Positions 10,513 through 20,739 of a DNA stretch of 64,000 nt are shown here, one piece after another. Position 1 is the stretch's first letter. Each line of letters starts with the position of its first letter. The translations under genes were made by a program, and so were the position numbers. The notes below the pieces were generated by a model. That model saw only the letters and a program-made list of their open reading frames with translations. It was not told where the DNA came from and ran no database searches. Source of the DNA: Fragilariopsis cylindrus CCMP1102 (Eukaryota > Bacillariophyta > Bacillariophyceae > Bacillariales > Bacillariaceae); the NCBI GenBank assembly GCA_900095095.1, contig FMBT01000353.1, forward strand, positions 1-64,000, given 5' to 3'.

Positions 10513-11067
10513 GTTTGCTTGTTTTGTGGTGGTTGTTGTGATGTTTGTTCGAATGTGAAGATGAAGAGATGTTAAGATGCTATGGCGTAAAAATAGTACA
10601 CGGTAAGTCTACATATGCAGATTGATTGGTTGCGGTTGATGGAAGCACACGAAAATTTGAAGAAAGCACCACATAACCTATTGAAATTTTGAACTAATAT
10701 TATATCTAATAGTACAAGGTGTTGTATTCTACTACTGTAGAAAAGGTGATAACCTACATGATCCCCATCAAACAGAGGAAATATATTATGTGGTGAAATA
10801 TCTATTCTTCAGTTAACTCAGAAGCAACAGTACTTCCAGTAGCAGAACTGGTAGTTTCAAAACACATTTATGTATGATATTTCAGATGACAACTGACTAC
10901 AGTTTGGATTCCATTTAACTTCTTAGTCGTATGACAAAGCCAAACATCTATATTCTTATTCATACTACACTCCTCAAATCAATAGACTGTTTTAAATGAC
11001 ACATTTGTGATAGCATCTTGATCAAAACCACGCCCTTTACTATCTAAACCTCTTACTAGCATTGGTG
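10513..11067. other. UMPS upstream region with possible transposon debris
   Basis: The first 250 bases should contain the UMPS promoter. From about 10800 to 11067 the minus strand holds short open stretches interrupted by a stop (for example PMLVRGLDSKGRGFDQDAIT). They may continue the piggyBac-like remnant found on the other side of the Copia element, but I cannot match them to a known domain. Confidence 0.3.
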
Positions 11068-11072
11068 CTGGC

Positions 11073-11290
11073 TGTAAATGTATCTAGCTACCTAAGTTCA
11101 CTAGACTGAAGACCTTCCATGCTATTAACGTATGTAAATAGTGTTTATTAGAAGAGTGAGCTTAGTAGCTCTCTATGATTGGCTATATCTACTCGTACGG
11201 TGTATGTGTGGTCTGACCCTGGTCGGTCATACCCCTCATATGGTCTGTCCTGGTCGGTCATTCCATAGTGACACTCGCCTTACGCCTACA
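11073..11290 (-). repeat. 3' LTR of the Copia element
   Basis: 218 bases, starting TGTAAATG and ending CCTACA on the plus strand. It matches 20440-20657 with one visible difference. Target duplication CTGGC lies immediately to its left. Confidence 0.95.
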
Positions 11291-14200
11291 CTTCCCCACA
11301 CTTACAGAATCTAGAGCATCAGAATTGTACTGTGATGCAGACTGTAATAGTGATATAAGTGGGTTAGATCTGTAAGTGGAGACGGACACATAATTGATTA
11401 TGTGTGCTTTGTCATTAGAATGATCAATATAGGTAGTATATGCCGGTTTGCGTCTTCCCATAAAGACGTCCGTGTGCTCGTAAAATTTTGTCCTCCCTGT
11501 TGGCTTGCTCAGAGAATCACTGTAATTTTCATCTGTCGATGTATCGACAAAATCAATGAACTTGTCATCTGTCCATTGTAATATAATAAAGTGTTTCATT
11601 TCTACATGTCTTGTTCTTCTTGTTGGTTGTTGTGCGTTCGCTAAACGAACTGCTCCTTGATTATCTGCTAGAATTGGTGTTGGTGCGTCCATAATAATAC
11701 CAATTTCTTCTAAAATCCATCGTAAGTATAAAGCTGCTTTTCCAGCGTCTGCCATATTCGTGAATTCAGCTTCTGTTGAGCTTTGTGCTATTGTTGGTTG
11801 TAATCTCGTTCGATAATAAACTGCTGCTCCTGCTAACATCATAATGATACCACCCATTGATCTTCTTTCAGTTCTGTCTGATGCCCATGTGGTGTCGCAG
11901 GATCCAGTGATTTCTAATGCATTCCATTGCTCATCGAATTTATGTAGTTGAGATGGTGCTGATATTGGTGATGGATCTGGTCGTATTGGAAGGTCCATAC
12001 GAGGTTTTGGTCTCCAGTAGGTGAGTCCATCCATTCTTGTTGCCTGGAGGTATCCAAATACTTGCTTAACTGCTTCATAATGTATTTGAGCTGGGTGATG
12101 TGAGTGTTGACTCAACGTTATTACTGCTATTGATATATCCACACGACATACTGTTAGTGCATATATTAGTTCACCGATTGTTTGTCTGTAACTAAAACCC
12201 ATTCGTTTTTCTAATTCCTTCTGTTCTTTAATTGATTCTGGTCCTCTACTTGACTGTATATCTGCTTGGTACTTCGAATCACTTTTCATTGGTGTTGGTG
12301 GTGATCTAATTTTCAAATTACTCCATCCATGATGTGATACAATCTTATCGATATATGTTGCACAATGGACATGGTTGTAGTATCTTGTTTGCTCCACATT
12401 AACTCCATTGAATTTTCTAATTGTACCTAATTGATTAAGTGGATTAGTCATACGATCTTGTATTTGTTTTCCTATTCGGTCGCACTGTGATGAATCTTTG
12501 TTAGCCACTAGAAAGTCGTCGACTTGACGTAGGATGAGTGTCAAGTTGTCTTGGTCATCTCTTTTGTAATAGAGGCAGGGTTCATGTACTGTTGCTGTAA
12601 AGCCTAATTCATCAATGATCATCTTGGAGATGTATTTGTCCCATAGTCGCGGTGATTCCGGGTGTCCCTGTAGTGCTTTTCTAACTGGTATCACATATCC
12701 ATCTGGTATCGGCTCCTTTCCAAGGTGTTCCTCCCACCACTGTTTAAACTGGGCGTCTGGTCGCATAAAGAATGGAGATGTTGGTGCTGGTGCTTCTGCA
12801 AACGCATTGCCTACATCGTATCCTTTACAGATTAGATTCATTGCTGCTGATATTGCCCATGTCAATCGGTGGACTGGCTGTTCCACACACGCTGCATATG
12901 TTTCTGCAAGTGTGATTGCTGCTCCATATCGTGGTCCTCCATTGCATGTGCCTCTTGATTTTCGTATCGTATCTCCGGTTAGTGGATCTTCCTTGTTGAC
13001 ATAAGACCATACCCATGGCAGTACTGTCATCCATTGATCCGATTTCACTGGTTCTCCAAACATGCCTACTTTCTCGTAACGATCCAGTTGTTTCCATTCT
13101 GATTTAAGGAAATCATCCCATTCTGGAGTGAGCTTGAGTTTGTTACGTTTCATAATGTTTATTCTTACTTTTTCTCTAATTGAATCACCTGAATCGATTT
13201 GTTGTGGCCATTTTGTCTTGTCTATCCAAATGTCCTCTTCATTGTTGATGCTGTTGAGATGATGGGCGATTACGTTGAGTTGATCCGATTGTAATGTTGG
13301 TACTCCTTCTCCACTCATTGCAAAGCCTACTAATGATCCAAATTCTAATTTGATTGATGATTGATTGTTAATTCTTGCTTGGTGGATGGCGTTGATGATA
13401 TCTTGCTCTGTCTTAATTGGTTGATTATTAACTGTTGATATTATTGTCCCCCTTAATCTTCTCTTCCATGATCGAATATGACGGTGGGTTGATGTTCCAA
13501 CTTGAAACTCCACTAATTCCATTGCTTGTTTCATATCCGGGTGTGTTGCTACTATCATTCCTAATGTTGGATGATACGATTTTTCGTTTAATGGAATTGT
13601 ATGTGATGTGGTGTGTACATATTTGTTTGTTGATATATCTAATGTTGCAAGTTCATGTTGTAAATCTCCTATTTCTGGTCGTCGAAATGCTCTTTTTAGT
13701 TTGTTAACCCTCCTATCCGTCCATCGTTGTTGTCTCCTGTTCATCGTTGCTGCTGCTGCTACTGTGTATGGTAATGGTGAATTCAGTAGGCTGCTTTCCA
13801 ATATCTCTGTTGCTGATGGTGATAGTTTATCTTTTAAGTGTAGATCTACTCTTTCAGGGTTCATGTAAGTAGTATGGTCGGCGCTTCCGGTAAATACCTC
13901 CATAAGATGTTTTGATGCTGGCGATCGATTCGTTGGTCTGTCTCCATACTGTATCTCGTCTTTTGAATCATGCTTAGCTGTTTTGATTGCTCCTGTGTTG
14001 ATATCCCAGTACTTGATGTTGTGCATAGTATTTTGATATCCAAGGAAGATACCATCATACGACCATGGGTTCAATGTCGTTGGTCGGCTACCTGGCTTCT
14101 TCGCTGTTATTTTAGCTCCAAAGGTGATGAGGCTGTCAAGTGCTGGTATTTGGCCTGAAAATGCTTGCAGTGGTGTCATTTTGATCTTACTGTGATACGT

Positions 14201-16600
14201 TCGGTTGTACAGCCATGTTGCATGTAGTAGTGCATCCGCCCAAAACTCTGTTCCTAGTCTTGCTGAGTACATCATACATCGCATTCGTTCCTTCAACGTC
14301 CTGTGTGGTCTTTCCACTATTCCATTTTGTGAAGATGCGTCCGCTGCTGTTGAATTGACTTCATATCCATGAGAGTTACATAGCTTTGTGAGCTCATGTG
14401 ATTTGGATAATTCACCTCCTCCATCTGTAGTGATCGTCGCTCCAACTTGGTCTGGTAGCAGGTCTCCAAAGAAGTCGATATCGTCATCCGTTGGTTGAAT
14501 GACGTACTGTTGTGCTGTCACTGCTTCGTCGAATGCTCTTGACTTGGCTAAATATCCAGTACCACTCGTTGTTATAATTGCTTTTGAAGGGTTTGTTGTT
14601 CTAATACCATGACGTTTGAGGAATTTGTTGATATATTCAATTGGTGGATCTTTATTCTTGATTGGATGAGTCCATAACTTTCTTGATGATACGTCGATGA
14701 TGGTAAGGAATCCGATGTATCCGTCTCGACTCTTTGTGATGATTGGTCTTGCTTCACTATTCTTTCCTGCGTCTATTTCCAGATTTGATGGTCCACTTAC
14801 GAAGGCTAGATCCATATGATACGCTTGTCCCGGTATGAAGTTGTCCTTATCTGTTGTTTTCTTGCCTCCCTTCTTGACCATCTTGCCTCTTTCACAGAAT
14901 GGACATTTGAAAAATGGTGTATTGGTTGGTAGATCAGGGATTCCTTCTACACATTTTCTTGTCTCATTCAATGTTCTTGTTGAGCAATGACCCATCCGTT
15001 GATGCCATAGTTCCAGTTCCTTCATCTTCTGAGTGTATAATTGGTGTGGTGTATCCATTGTCTTTAGCTTGACGTCAGTGAATATTGGGTGTGCTTCTTC
15101 CTTCATCTGTTCGAAGTGATGGGCTCCAATGTCAGTAGCCCAAGATTCATTGATTTGTTGATCAATTATTATTCTATCTTCCTTTGCTTGCATATTGTCA
15201 TTTCTCTCCATCTGTAGGTCCCGAATTCGATCCGATCTTCGTGTTACTGCTCGTATGATGTGTTTGTTGTTCAATGAGTGTGGTAGTAGGACCTGATTAG
15301 ATGTCAACCATTCGCCATTGTTGGTTCTTTTCATTTGAATCGATTCCATTTCATTTTGATTGTAATCTAAAAATCCTATTTTACCAGTATTATTACTAGT
15401 GCCAAGGTGATAGAACGCGTAATATTTCAATTTATGAGTGAAGTGATAGTTGTCTGGGGATAGTACAGTACCACTCGATAGTGGTGTATATAACACTGGC
15501 CACTCCATAATAGAGCCTTGATCAGACAAAATTTTAATCACGCCTTCACCCAACGCTTGGAGAGTTGTACTTGTCTCATCGTCGGAGAAGACTCCAACGT
15601 CTTGTGGGATTGCGAATTCTTCATAGTTGTGTATGATATCAATCGTGTCAGTTGCTGAGCAGTTAGCTCCAGTATCGCCTTGTGCGTTGATTTCCGTGGT
15701 ATATTGTGCTTGTTCACTCTTACTGAATATTTCATTCCCATCTTCATTGTTTGTATTGACTCTCTTATTTAGCTTTTTGATTCTAAATTTTACTCGTACT
15801 GATTTTCGATTTGAGGTTGACTGTAGTTTAACTGCATTGATATTATATGGTTGTCCGTGTGTTGAACCTAGGCTGTCGGCCGGCGTGTACGCGGGAGTGA
15901 GGTCTGCTGAAGTGATTGAAAAATTTGATTTTGCTTTAGTCGCGCTGACCATGCTTTGATATGCCTTGCACGTGTTGTATCGATATTCAATCGCGTTGAT
16001 GATATAAGCTCCTGTCTCATGCATTGTTCTCCCTCCATATGTATTGTATTCGCGGATGATGTCCGTGAAGTCTTTTACAGTTCGTGTACTCTTAGTGTTA
16101 ATTATGAGACGTGTATCAATTTTCTGTTCGTTTCCCGATTCATGATTGTTAAGTATTTGATGTGTATTACTGTTCTGTTTGTTTTCGTTCCCACGTGTTT
16201 TTGTTAAGGAATCTTCAATCGTGTTTGTTGGTTCTTGTCCGCATTGGGGATTCGTCGATACTTTACAAACATGTGTCTTCATCTCCGACTCGGAATTTGG
16301 TAATTTTTCAATCGTATTCGTTGGAGTAGTCTTAACTGATTTTGTTGATTCCCGTGATTGCGTCTCCAGATTTTCCACGCTCTGAATTTTCTGTTTTTCC
16401 TGTAGAATTCTACGGGCTGTTGGTAGGATTGTTGGTTCTTTTTCCAGATATTCATTTTTCTTTTCCAGATATTCACTTTTCATTTCCATATTATTGAATT
16501 CATTACAAGTTATCTTTTCGTTACAAAGATTATCTTTACACTCTGTTTCAGATAATAATTGATTAAATCGATTGACAATGGCCATCCTTTCTTTATTCAA
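11258..16600 (-). CDS. Copia Pol polyprotein (protease, integrase, RT, RNase H)
   Basis: 1780-residue open frame. Recognisable parts in order: an aspartic protease site (DTGANCSATD, about residue 311), a GAG-pre-integrase zinc region (ELWHQRMGHCS ... CPFCERGK, about 530-570), an integrase core (HMDLAF about 597, TTDGGGEL about 723, NGIVERPHR about 760), a reverse transcriptase (YDVGNAFAEAP about 1270, QVDDFLVAN about 1360) and an RNase H (ADNQGAVRLA about 1650). Between integrase and RT (about 1030-1095) lies an extra segment with PDZ-like character. The frame runs a few codons into the 3' LTR. This element protein belongs to the CoDi-type Copia group known from diatoms. Confidence 0.93.
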   Translation of the reverse strand: MNKERMAIVNRFNQLLSETECKDNLCNEKITCNEFNNMEMKSEYLEKKNEYLEKEPTILPTARRILQEKQKIQSVENLETQSRESTKSVKTTPTNTIEKLPNSESEMKTHVCKVSTNPQCGQEPTNTIEDSLTKTRGNENKQNSNTHQILNNHESGNEQKIDTRLIINTKSTRTVKDFTDIIREYNTYGGRTMHETGAYIINAIEYRYNTCKAYQSMVSATKAKSNFSITSADLTPAYTPADSLGSTHGQPYNINAVKLQSTSNRKSVRVKFRIKKLNKRVNTNNEDGNEIFSKSEQAQYTTEINAQGDTGANCSATDTIDIIHNYEEFAIPQDVGVFSDDETSTTLQALGEGVIKILSDQGSIMEWPVLYTPLSSGTVLSPDNYHFTHKLKYYAFYHLGTSNNTGKIGFLDYNQNEMESIQMKRTNNGEWLTSNQVLLPHSLNNKHIIRAVTRRSDRIRDLQMERNDNMQAKEDRIIIDQQINESWATDIGAHHFEQMKEEAHPIFTDVKLKTMDTPHQLYTQKMKELELWHQRMGHCSTRTLNETRKCVEGIPDLPTNTPFFKCPFCERGKMVKKGGKKTTDKDNFIPGQAYHMDLAFVSGPSNLEIDAGKNSEARPIITKSRDGYIGFLTIIDVSSRKLWTHPIKNKDPPIEYINKFLKRHGIRTTNPSKAIITTSGTGYLAKSRAFDEAVTAQQYVIQPTDDDIDFFGDLLPDQVGATITTDGGGELSKSHELTKLCNSHGYEVNSTAADASSQNGIVERPHRTLKERMRCMMYSARLGTEFWADALLHATWLYNRTYHSKIKMTPLQAFSGQIPALDSLITFGAKITAKKPGSRPTTLNPWSYDGIFLGYQNTMHNIKYWDINTGAIKTAKHDSKDEIQYGDRPTNRSPASKHLMEVFTGSADHTTYMNPERVDLHLKDKLSPSATEILESSLLNSPLPYTVAAAATMNRRQQRWTDRRVNKLKRAFRRPEIGDLQHELATLDISTNKYVHTTSHTIPLNEKSYHPTLGMIVATHPDMKQAMELVEFQVGTSTHRHIRSWKRRLRGTIISTVNNQPIKTEQDIINAIHQARINNQSSIKLEFGSLVGFAMSGEGVPTLQSDQLNVIAHHLNSINNEEDIWIDKTKWPQQIDSGDSIREKVRINIMKRNKLKLTPEWDDFLKSEWKQLDRYEKVGMFGEPVKSDQWMTVLPWVWSYVNKEDPLTGDTIRKSRGTCNGGPRYGAAITLAETYAACVEQPVHRLTWAISAAMNLICKGYDVGNAFAEAPAPTSPFFMRPDAQFKQWWEEHLGKEPIPDGYVIPVRKALQGHPESPRLWDKYISKMIIDELGFTATVHEPCLYYKRDDQDNLTLILRQVDDFLVANKDSSQCDRIGKQIQDRMTNPLNQLGTIRKFNGVNVEQTRYYNHVHCATYIDKIVSHHGWSNLKIRSPPTPMKSDSKYQADIQSSRGPESIKEQKELEKRMGFSYRQTIGELIYALTVCRVDISIAVITLSQHSHHPAQIHYEAVKQVFGYLQATRMDGLTYWRPKPRMDLPIRPDPSPISAPSQLHKFDEQWNALEITGSCDTTWASDRTERRSMGGIIMMLAGAAVYYRTRLQPTIAQSSTEAEFTNMADAGKAALYLRWILEEIGIIMDAPTPILADNQGAVRLANAQQPTRRTRHVEMKHFIILQWTDDKFIDFVDTSTDENYSDSLSKPTGRTKFYEHTDVFMGRRKPAYTTYIDHSNDKAHIINYVSVSTYRSNPLISLLQSASQYNSDALDSVSVGKCRRKASVTME

Positions 16601-16849
16601 CTGGACGATGGTATCATTTGCTGCTTGTTGTTCCTGTAAATCCTTCGTATGGGCTTCAACAAAGCAGTAGTTATGATTGTTATGGTTGATTTGGTGTGGT
16701 ACGTCATTTGATATCGTTTGTCGTTGTTGTTGTTTTGATAGTTTGTTGATGATTATATTTCCTTTTATTGATTTGTCTGATGGTGACGATGGTATGTGTG
16801 GTGTTTTCTTACGTGCTGGCTGGACCGATCTCTCGGGACAGCATGCTTG

Positions 16850-18445
16850 TCAGTTATCTTCTTCATCGTCCTTGATCCATTCCTCACACTCTTCTCTTAT
16901 TGTTTCATCTGTTGCGGAGGTTGGGAGTGATCGCATGACCCTGTTAATCATTACCGGACGGTTTGACTTGTAGTACTTATCTGCATTTATGTCGTAAGTT
17001 TCCTTATTCGTTGTTGCAAATTTTGTTGCATGTGATATTTGTGCCCCGATTCTGCATATCTGATCACCTATACTATGTCCTGCCATCTTACAACATGCGC
17101 ATTGTTTCTTGTTACGTAAGGAGTATCTTTGGCTACCTTCCTTTGAGTATCCGTTCTCCTTTGATTTTCCATCGAATGCGTTGATTGACAAGGTGTTGAT
17201 CTTGTTGTTGGATGTGTTGGGGTAATCTGCAAATAGGTCTGCCAGACCTGTTGTCTTCCAAGTATTGGGTAGAGGTTTCTTTGGATGTGCGAGGATCCAT
17301 TGATTGAAGTCTCCACTTAATTTCGTTGCAATTGATGTATTGTACGATTGAAGTGCTTGGTGGAGCATTTCTTGTGACTGTTGAACTTCCGAGTATGTGG
17401 TGTTATGCCTCATTTCATGCTCTGCTACCGATGCCTGTAGTTCTACTACATATGCACTTGGGGTCATTGTTTTGCTCCAGGTTGGTCCCCATCCTTGTGT
17501 GGTGGGTTTCATGAACGCACATGACCTTCTCATGATCGCGTACAGTGCTCCATACCCATTTCGTTCTTCGTGATATGGACTGATTATGTCAAGCATCACT
17601 GTATTTGTGATTGGTATGATAACTTTCAGTCGTCTCATGATTGCATGGCTGATAGTAGCGATGGTAGTATCCGTTTCATTGTGCATTGGTGGTATGCATG
17701 ATCCTTTTGGTGATAGGTATTTTAGTTCGGTGAGTGGGTATGTTTCTATGAGACAGTCATCATACATCTCGTTGTACAGTTGTTTTGCTTGTTCCATCGT
17801 CACCATTGTCTTTACTGGTATACAATGTTTGTGCATTGGCATGGTGCCAAACCTTGTTATCGATTTCGAGATATGTCCCAATCTCTTAGTCTCTGCTAGC
17901 GCTGCTTCCTCTGCCTGTCGGGCCTTTCGTGTTGCTTGTTCTTCCTGAAATCTTTTGTTTGCTTTTGAGAATAGGCCAGTATATTCTTCTGTTTCTCCTG
18001 TACTAATATCATCCTCACCCATTTTCTCGTTGTACGATTTTTCTTCCTCTGTAGTTGGGTCCGTTTTAGGTGGTCCTCCTCCTCGTGGTCGAAATTCCTT
18101 GTCGTCGTTGGTTTGTGTCCAATCCGTTGCCTTATCTACGTTGGTATGCATCCATTCCGTCGCGATTCGGTCTACTTCTCTTTCAATGTTGCCGGTGGTG
18201 ATGTCTCCTACGTTGTTATTCATCCATTTCGTGGCAATTCCATCGATTTCTCTTTCAAGCTTGTCGGTGATGTCTCCTATGTCTGTGACTGAGGATGCTA
18301 CTCCTCTGATATAATGGTCGATTGTATCATTGTCCTTGAAGAAATCTATCGAGAATTTCATCAGTGCGTCAGACATTTCCTGTGGGAATGTTTTGATGTA
18401 GGCCCGGATTTGAGTTTTTGATAATCTGTCGAAAATCTGGTCCAT
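16850..18445 (-). CDS. Copia Gag-like protein with zinc knuckle
   Basis: 531-residue open frame upstream of pol. The middle is helical, as expected of a capsid-type region. Near residue 450 is a zinc-knuckle-like CACCKMAGHSIGDQIC cluster (CX2CX4HX6C spacing rather than the usual final X4), typical of Gag nucleocapsid. The N-terminal third has related short segments (DRIATEWMHTNVD / DGIATKWMNNNVG). It belongs to the LTR element. Confidence 0.75.
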   Translation of the reverse strand: MDQIFDRLSKTQIRAYIKTFPQEMSDALMKFSIDFFKDNDTIDHYIRGVASSVTDIGDITDKLEREIDGIATKWMNNNVGDITTGNIEREVDRIATEWMHTNVDKATDWTQTNDDKEFRPRGGGPPKTDPTTEEEKSYNEKMGEDDISTGETEEYTGLFSKANKRFQEEQATRKARQAEEAALAETKRLGHISKSITRFGTMPMHKHCIPVKTMVTMEQAKQLYNEMYDDCLIETYPLTELKYLSPKGSCIPPMHNETDTTIATISHAIMRRLKVIIPITNTVMLDIISPYHEERNGYGALYAIMRRSCAFMKPTTQGWGPTWSKTMTPSAYVVELQASVAEHEMRHNTTYSEVQQSQEMLHQALQSYNTSIATKLSGDFNQWILAHPKKPLPNTWKTTGLADLFADYPNTSNNKINTLSINAFDGKSKENGYSKEGSQRYSLRNKKQCACCKMAGHSIGDQICRIGAQISHATKFATTNKETYDINADKYYKSNRPVMINRVMRSLPTSATDETIREECEEWIKDDEEDN

Positions 18446-18535
18446 CGATTATGGTTGTTAATACAGCTTTTGATTGGTCTTCTATCATTTGCAGTGTAAT
18501 AACCAAGTCATCCGTTGCTTTCTTGGTGAAGGTCG

Positions 18536-20107
18536 CTAGTTCTGTCTTGGTTGCAATGGATTGTAATCGATTTTCCACGATGATATTTTTCCGGCTTCCT
18601 TATTGATTGATCGTGCCATATCACTCAGTCCTAGGATGGAGCTATCACTCGCTGATTTGATTCGTACTATGGCCTCATTCAGTGATGTTTTGATTCTCAA
18701 TGGATCTAGCTGAGATAGGGTCCATTGGAGATCTTGTGCTAGTGCATCCTTGTGGTTTTGGAGATCTTGTACTAGTGCATCCGTGTGGTCGGTTAACTTC
18801 TTTGCCAGTTTCTTTGCACCCGAACGCATGGCTGTCGCCTCTGCTGCTGTTAATTGCCTGGATGTATTGATGAGTTGCATGGCTACTTGTGCTGCTTCCA
18901 GGTGGTCTGCAAGGACTGTTGTGGCCGTATCTGCTTCTGCAATTGTTGTGGTTGCTTCCTCAATCCGACTTGTGACTTCATCAATCTTTGAGGTGAGTTC
19001 CAACAGTTTTGATTCTGCTTCCGTAAACATTTGTCTTGTTATCTTCAATTGCTTACTTGCACTTTCTTCCAGCTGTTGCATACGGGTGTTCCTCTTGTCC
19101 ATATCTTTGTATCTCACTTCCATCTTTCTGTTCATCATCTCTTCCATCCTCTTATCGATCATTTCTTCTAAGTCTATGCTATTCGATCCAAGTCTACTGC
19201 TTTCGTTATCTGTTCCTAGTACGCTGGTGGTGTGGTTGCTGTCGTTGTCATTGAGCACCTCACTTTTGGTTTCCTCTTGTTCCTGTAAGTATACCTCTTC
19301 TTGCTGTTCTAGTCTGTTGATTGTATCATCCAGTTCTTCCTTTTCATCATCGTCTAACTCCTCTTGTTCTTCCTTTACGTCATCATCTACCTCTTCTTCA
19401 TTCTCTACTTCTGATTCCTCTGCGTCCGAATCGAATAGTGATGATATGTCTTGTACCCGTTGTGTTGGTAGTTTCTGTGGTGAGTTTGAGTTTGCTAGGC
19501 GCTGCTTTGCTTTCTGGCGAGAGGAGCTCCTTTCATCTCTTTCTCTTGCTCTCTTTTCTCTCTGCCTGGCACTCTTCACTGTCCATGCACTTCCGGTGTC
19601 ACTGGAGTCAAGTTCGGTTTCCTCATCTAAATCCTTCAGTTGTATCTTTGGTGGTGATTCAATGATTCGATGTTCGTTTCCTCTTCTCGCATACGGTGGC
19701 TCTGAGGAAGGTGGTGATTTAACGATTCGGATTGCTTTTCCTACTCTCTCATACGGTGGCTCTGATTGAAATAGGGTTGCATGAAGTGGTGGTGCATACT
19801 GGTATCTGCTTCCTGTCGTCCATGTCGATGGGGTCCATGCATGTTGTGTACTAAACATCTGCTTTATTAAGTTTTCGATGGCAACATACTTTAGGTCTAC
19901 CTCCAGTGCTTCATCATGTAGTGTAACGAGGTGTGCATGGTGGTCCGATTCTTCATACCGTGAAAATGGCATGAAAGGTTTTATATTGTAAGCGTCATCC
20001 TTGTACGGATTGCTTCCGTCCAGAGGAAAGACTAACTTTAGTGCTTCGATCTCCTCCTCTCTGATTCCTTCATAAGGGATGAAAACCTTTAGGTATTGTC
20101 CTACCAC
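18536..20107 (-). CDS. Extra upstream open frame of the Copia element, acidic coiled coil
   Basis: 523-residue open frame, first in the element after the 5' LTR. The N-terminal half is compact and polar. The middle is very acidic (about residues 230-270). The C-terminal half is predicted coiled coil (EASKQLKITRQMFTEAESK onward). I recognise no catalytic motif. By position it is the N-terminal part of, or a partner to, Gag. Whether it is separately translated cannot be told. Confidence 0.6.
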   Translation of the reverse strand: MVGQYLKVFIPYEGIREEEIEALKLVFPLDGSNPYKDDAYNIKPFMPFSRYEESDHHAHLVTLHDEALEVDLKYVAIENLIKQMFSTQHAWTPSTWTTGSRYQYAPPLHATLFQSEPPYERVGKAIRIVKSPPSSEPPYARRGNEHRIIESPPKIQLKDLDEETELDSSDTGSAWTVKSARQREKRARERDERSSSRQKAKQRLANSNSPQKLPTQRVQDISSLFDSDAEESEVENEEEVDDDVKEEQEELDDDEKEELDDTINRLEQQEEVYLQEQEETKSEVLNDNDSNHTTSVLGTDNESSRLGSNSIDLEEMIDKRMEEMMNRKMEVRYKDMDKRNTRMQQLEESASKQLKITRQMFTEAESKLLELTSKIDEVTSRIEEATTTIAEADTATTVLADHLEAAQVAMQLINTSRQLTAAEATAMRSGAKKLAKKLTDHTDALVQDLQNHKDALAQDLQWTLSQLDPLRIKTSLNEAIVRIKSASDSSILGLSDMARSINKEAGKISSWKIDYNPLQPRQN

Positions 20108-20439
20108 CCCTCGGTGGTGACATTGGCATTGTGTCCAATGTACTTGTCTGCATCTTACCCGACTTTCTTGAGATCTTGGTCTTTTTAGTCATGGTACAAG
20201 TGTTGTAGAAATTTGTTGTTGTGCTTTTATTTATTATTTAAGCGATTTTTGCAATTTTATGTCAACGCACGCGCTGTTTTGTATGCTTTGGTACAGTTTT
20301 ACGTGCACTAACTTGTTTCGTAAGTCTTCACCGATGTTGCTAATATCGATGTACGTCGTGTGCTAATAACGAAACCCTGTTGTTTAATCTTTATTATATT
20401 ATCTTTTAACAGTGATAAAAGATATATGTTCTCATAACC

Positions 20440-20657
20440 TGTAAATGTATCTAGCTACCTAAGTTCACTAGACTGAAGACCTTCTATGCTATTAACGTAT
20501 GTAAATAGTGTTTATTAGAAGAGTGAGCTTAGTAGCTCTCTATGATTGGCTATATCTACTCGTACGGTGTATGTGTGGTCTGACCCTGGTCGGTCATACC
20601 CCTCATATGGTCTGTCCTGGTCGGTCATTCCATAGTGACACTCGCCTTACGCCTACA
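20440..20657 (-). repeat. 5' LTR of the Copia element
   Basis: 218 bases, same sequence as 11073-11290 apart from one visible substitution. It is followed on its right by the target duplication CTGGC. Confidence 0.95.
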
Positions 20658-20739
20658 CTGGCTGATGAACCCTCCAATTCTGTACTAATCTCCTTCTACT
20701 AAAAGCACAGCGTTGATAATGTCAACCACGGGGGCTAGT

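Larger units (their letters stand above)
11068..20662 (-). mobile_element. Copia (CoDi-like) LTR retrotransposon with 5-base target duplication
   Basis: A Ty1/Copia-type element, 9585 bases from 11073 to 20657, lying on the minus strand. It has two 218-base LTRs (TG...CA) and is flanked on both sides by the direct repeat CTGGC (11068-11072 and 20658-20662). A polypurine tract (GTGGGGAAG, minus strand, 11291-11299) abuts the 3' LTR. The order protease, integrase, reverse transcriptase, RNase H is the Copia order. The LTRs differ at a single position that I can see, so the insertion is very young. The pol region looks whole. Upstream coding sequence is carried by two further long open frames. 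At 9.6 kb it is long for a Copia element, because of the extra upstream frame and a roomy pol. Confidence 0.95.

Noticed and set aside
12615-19769. Many plus-strand open frames within the Copia region
   Set aside because: They lie antisense to the element's own coding sequence, and none contains a recognisable domain.
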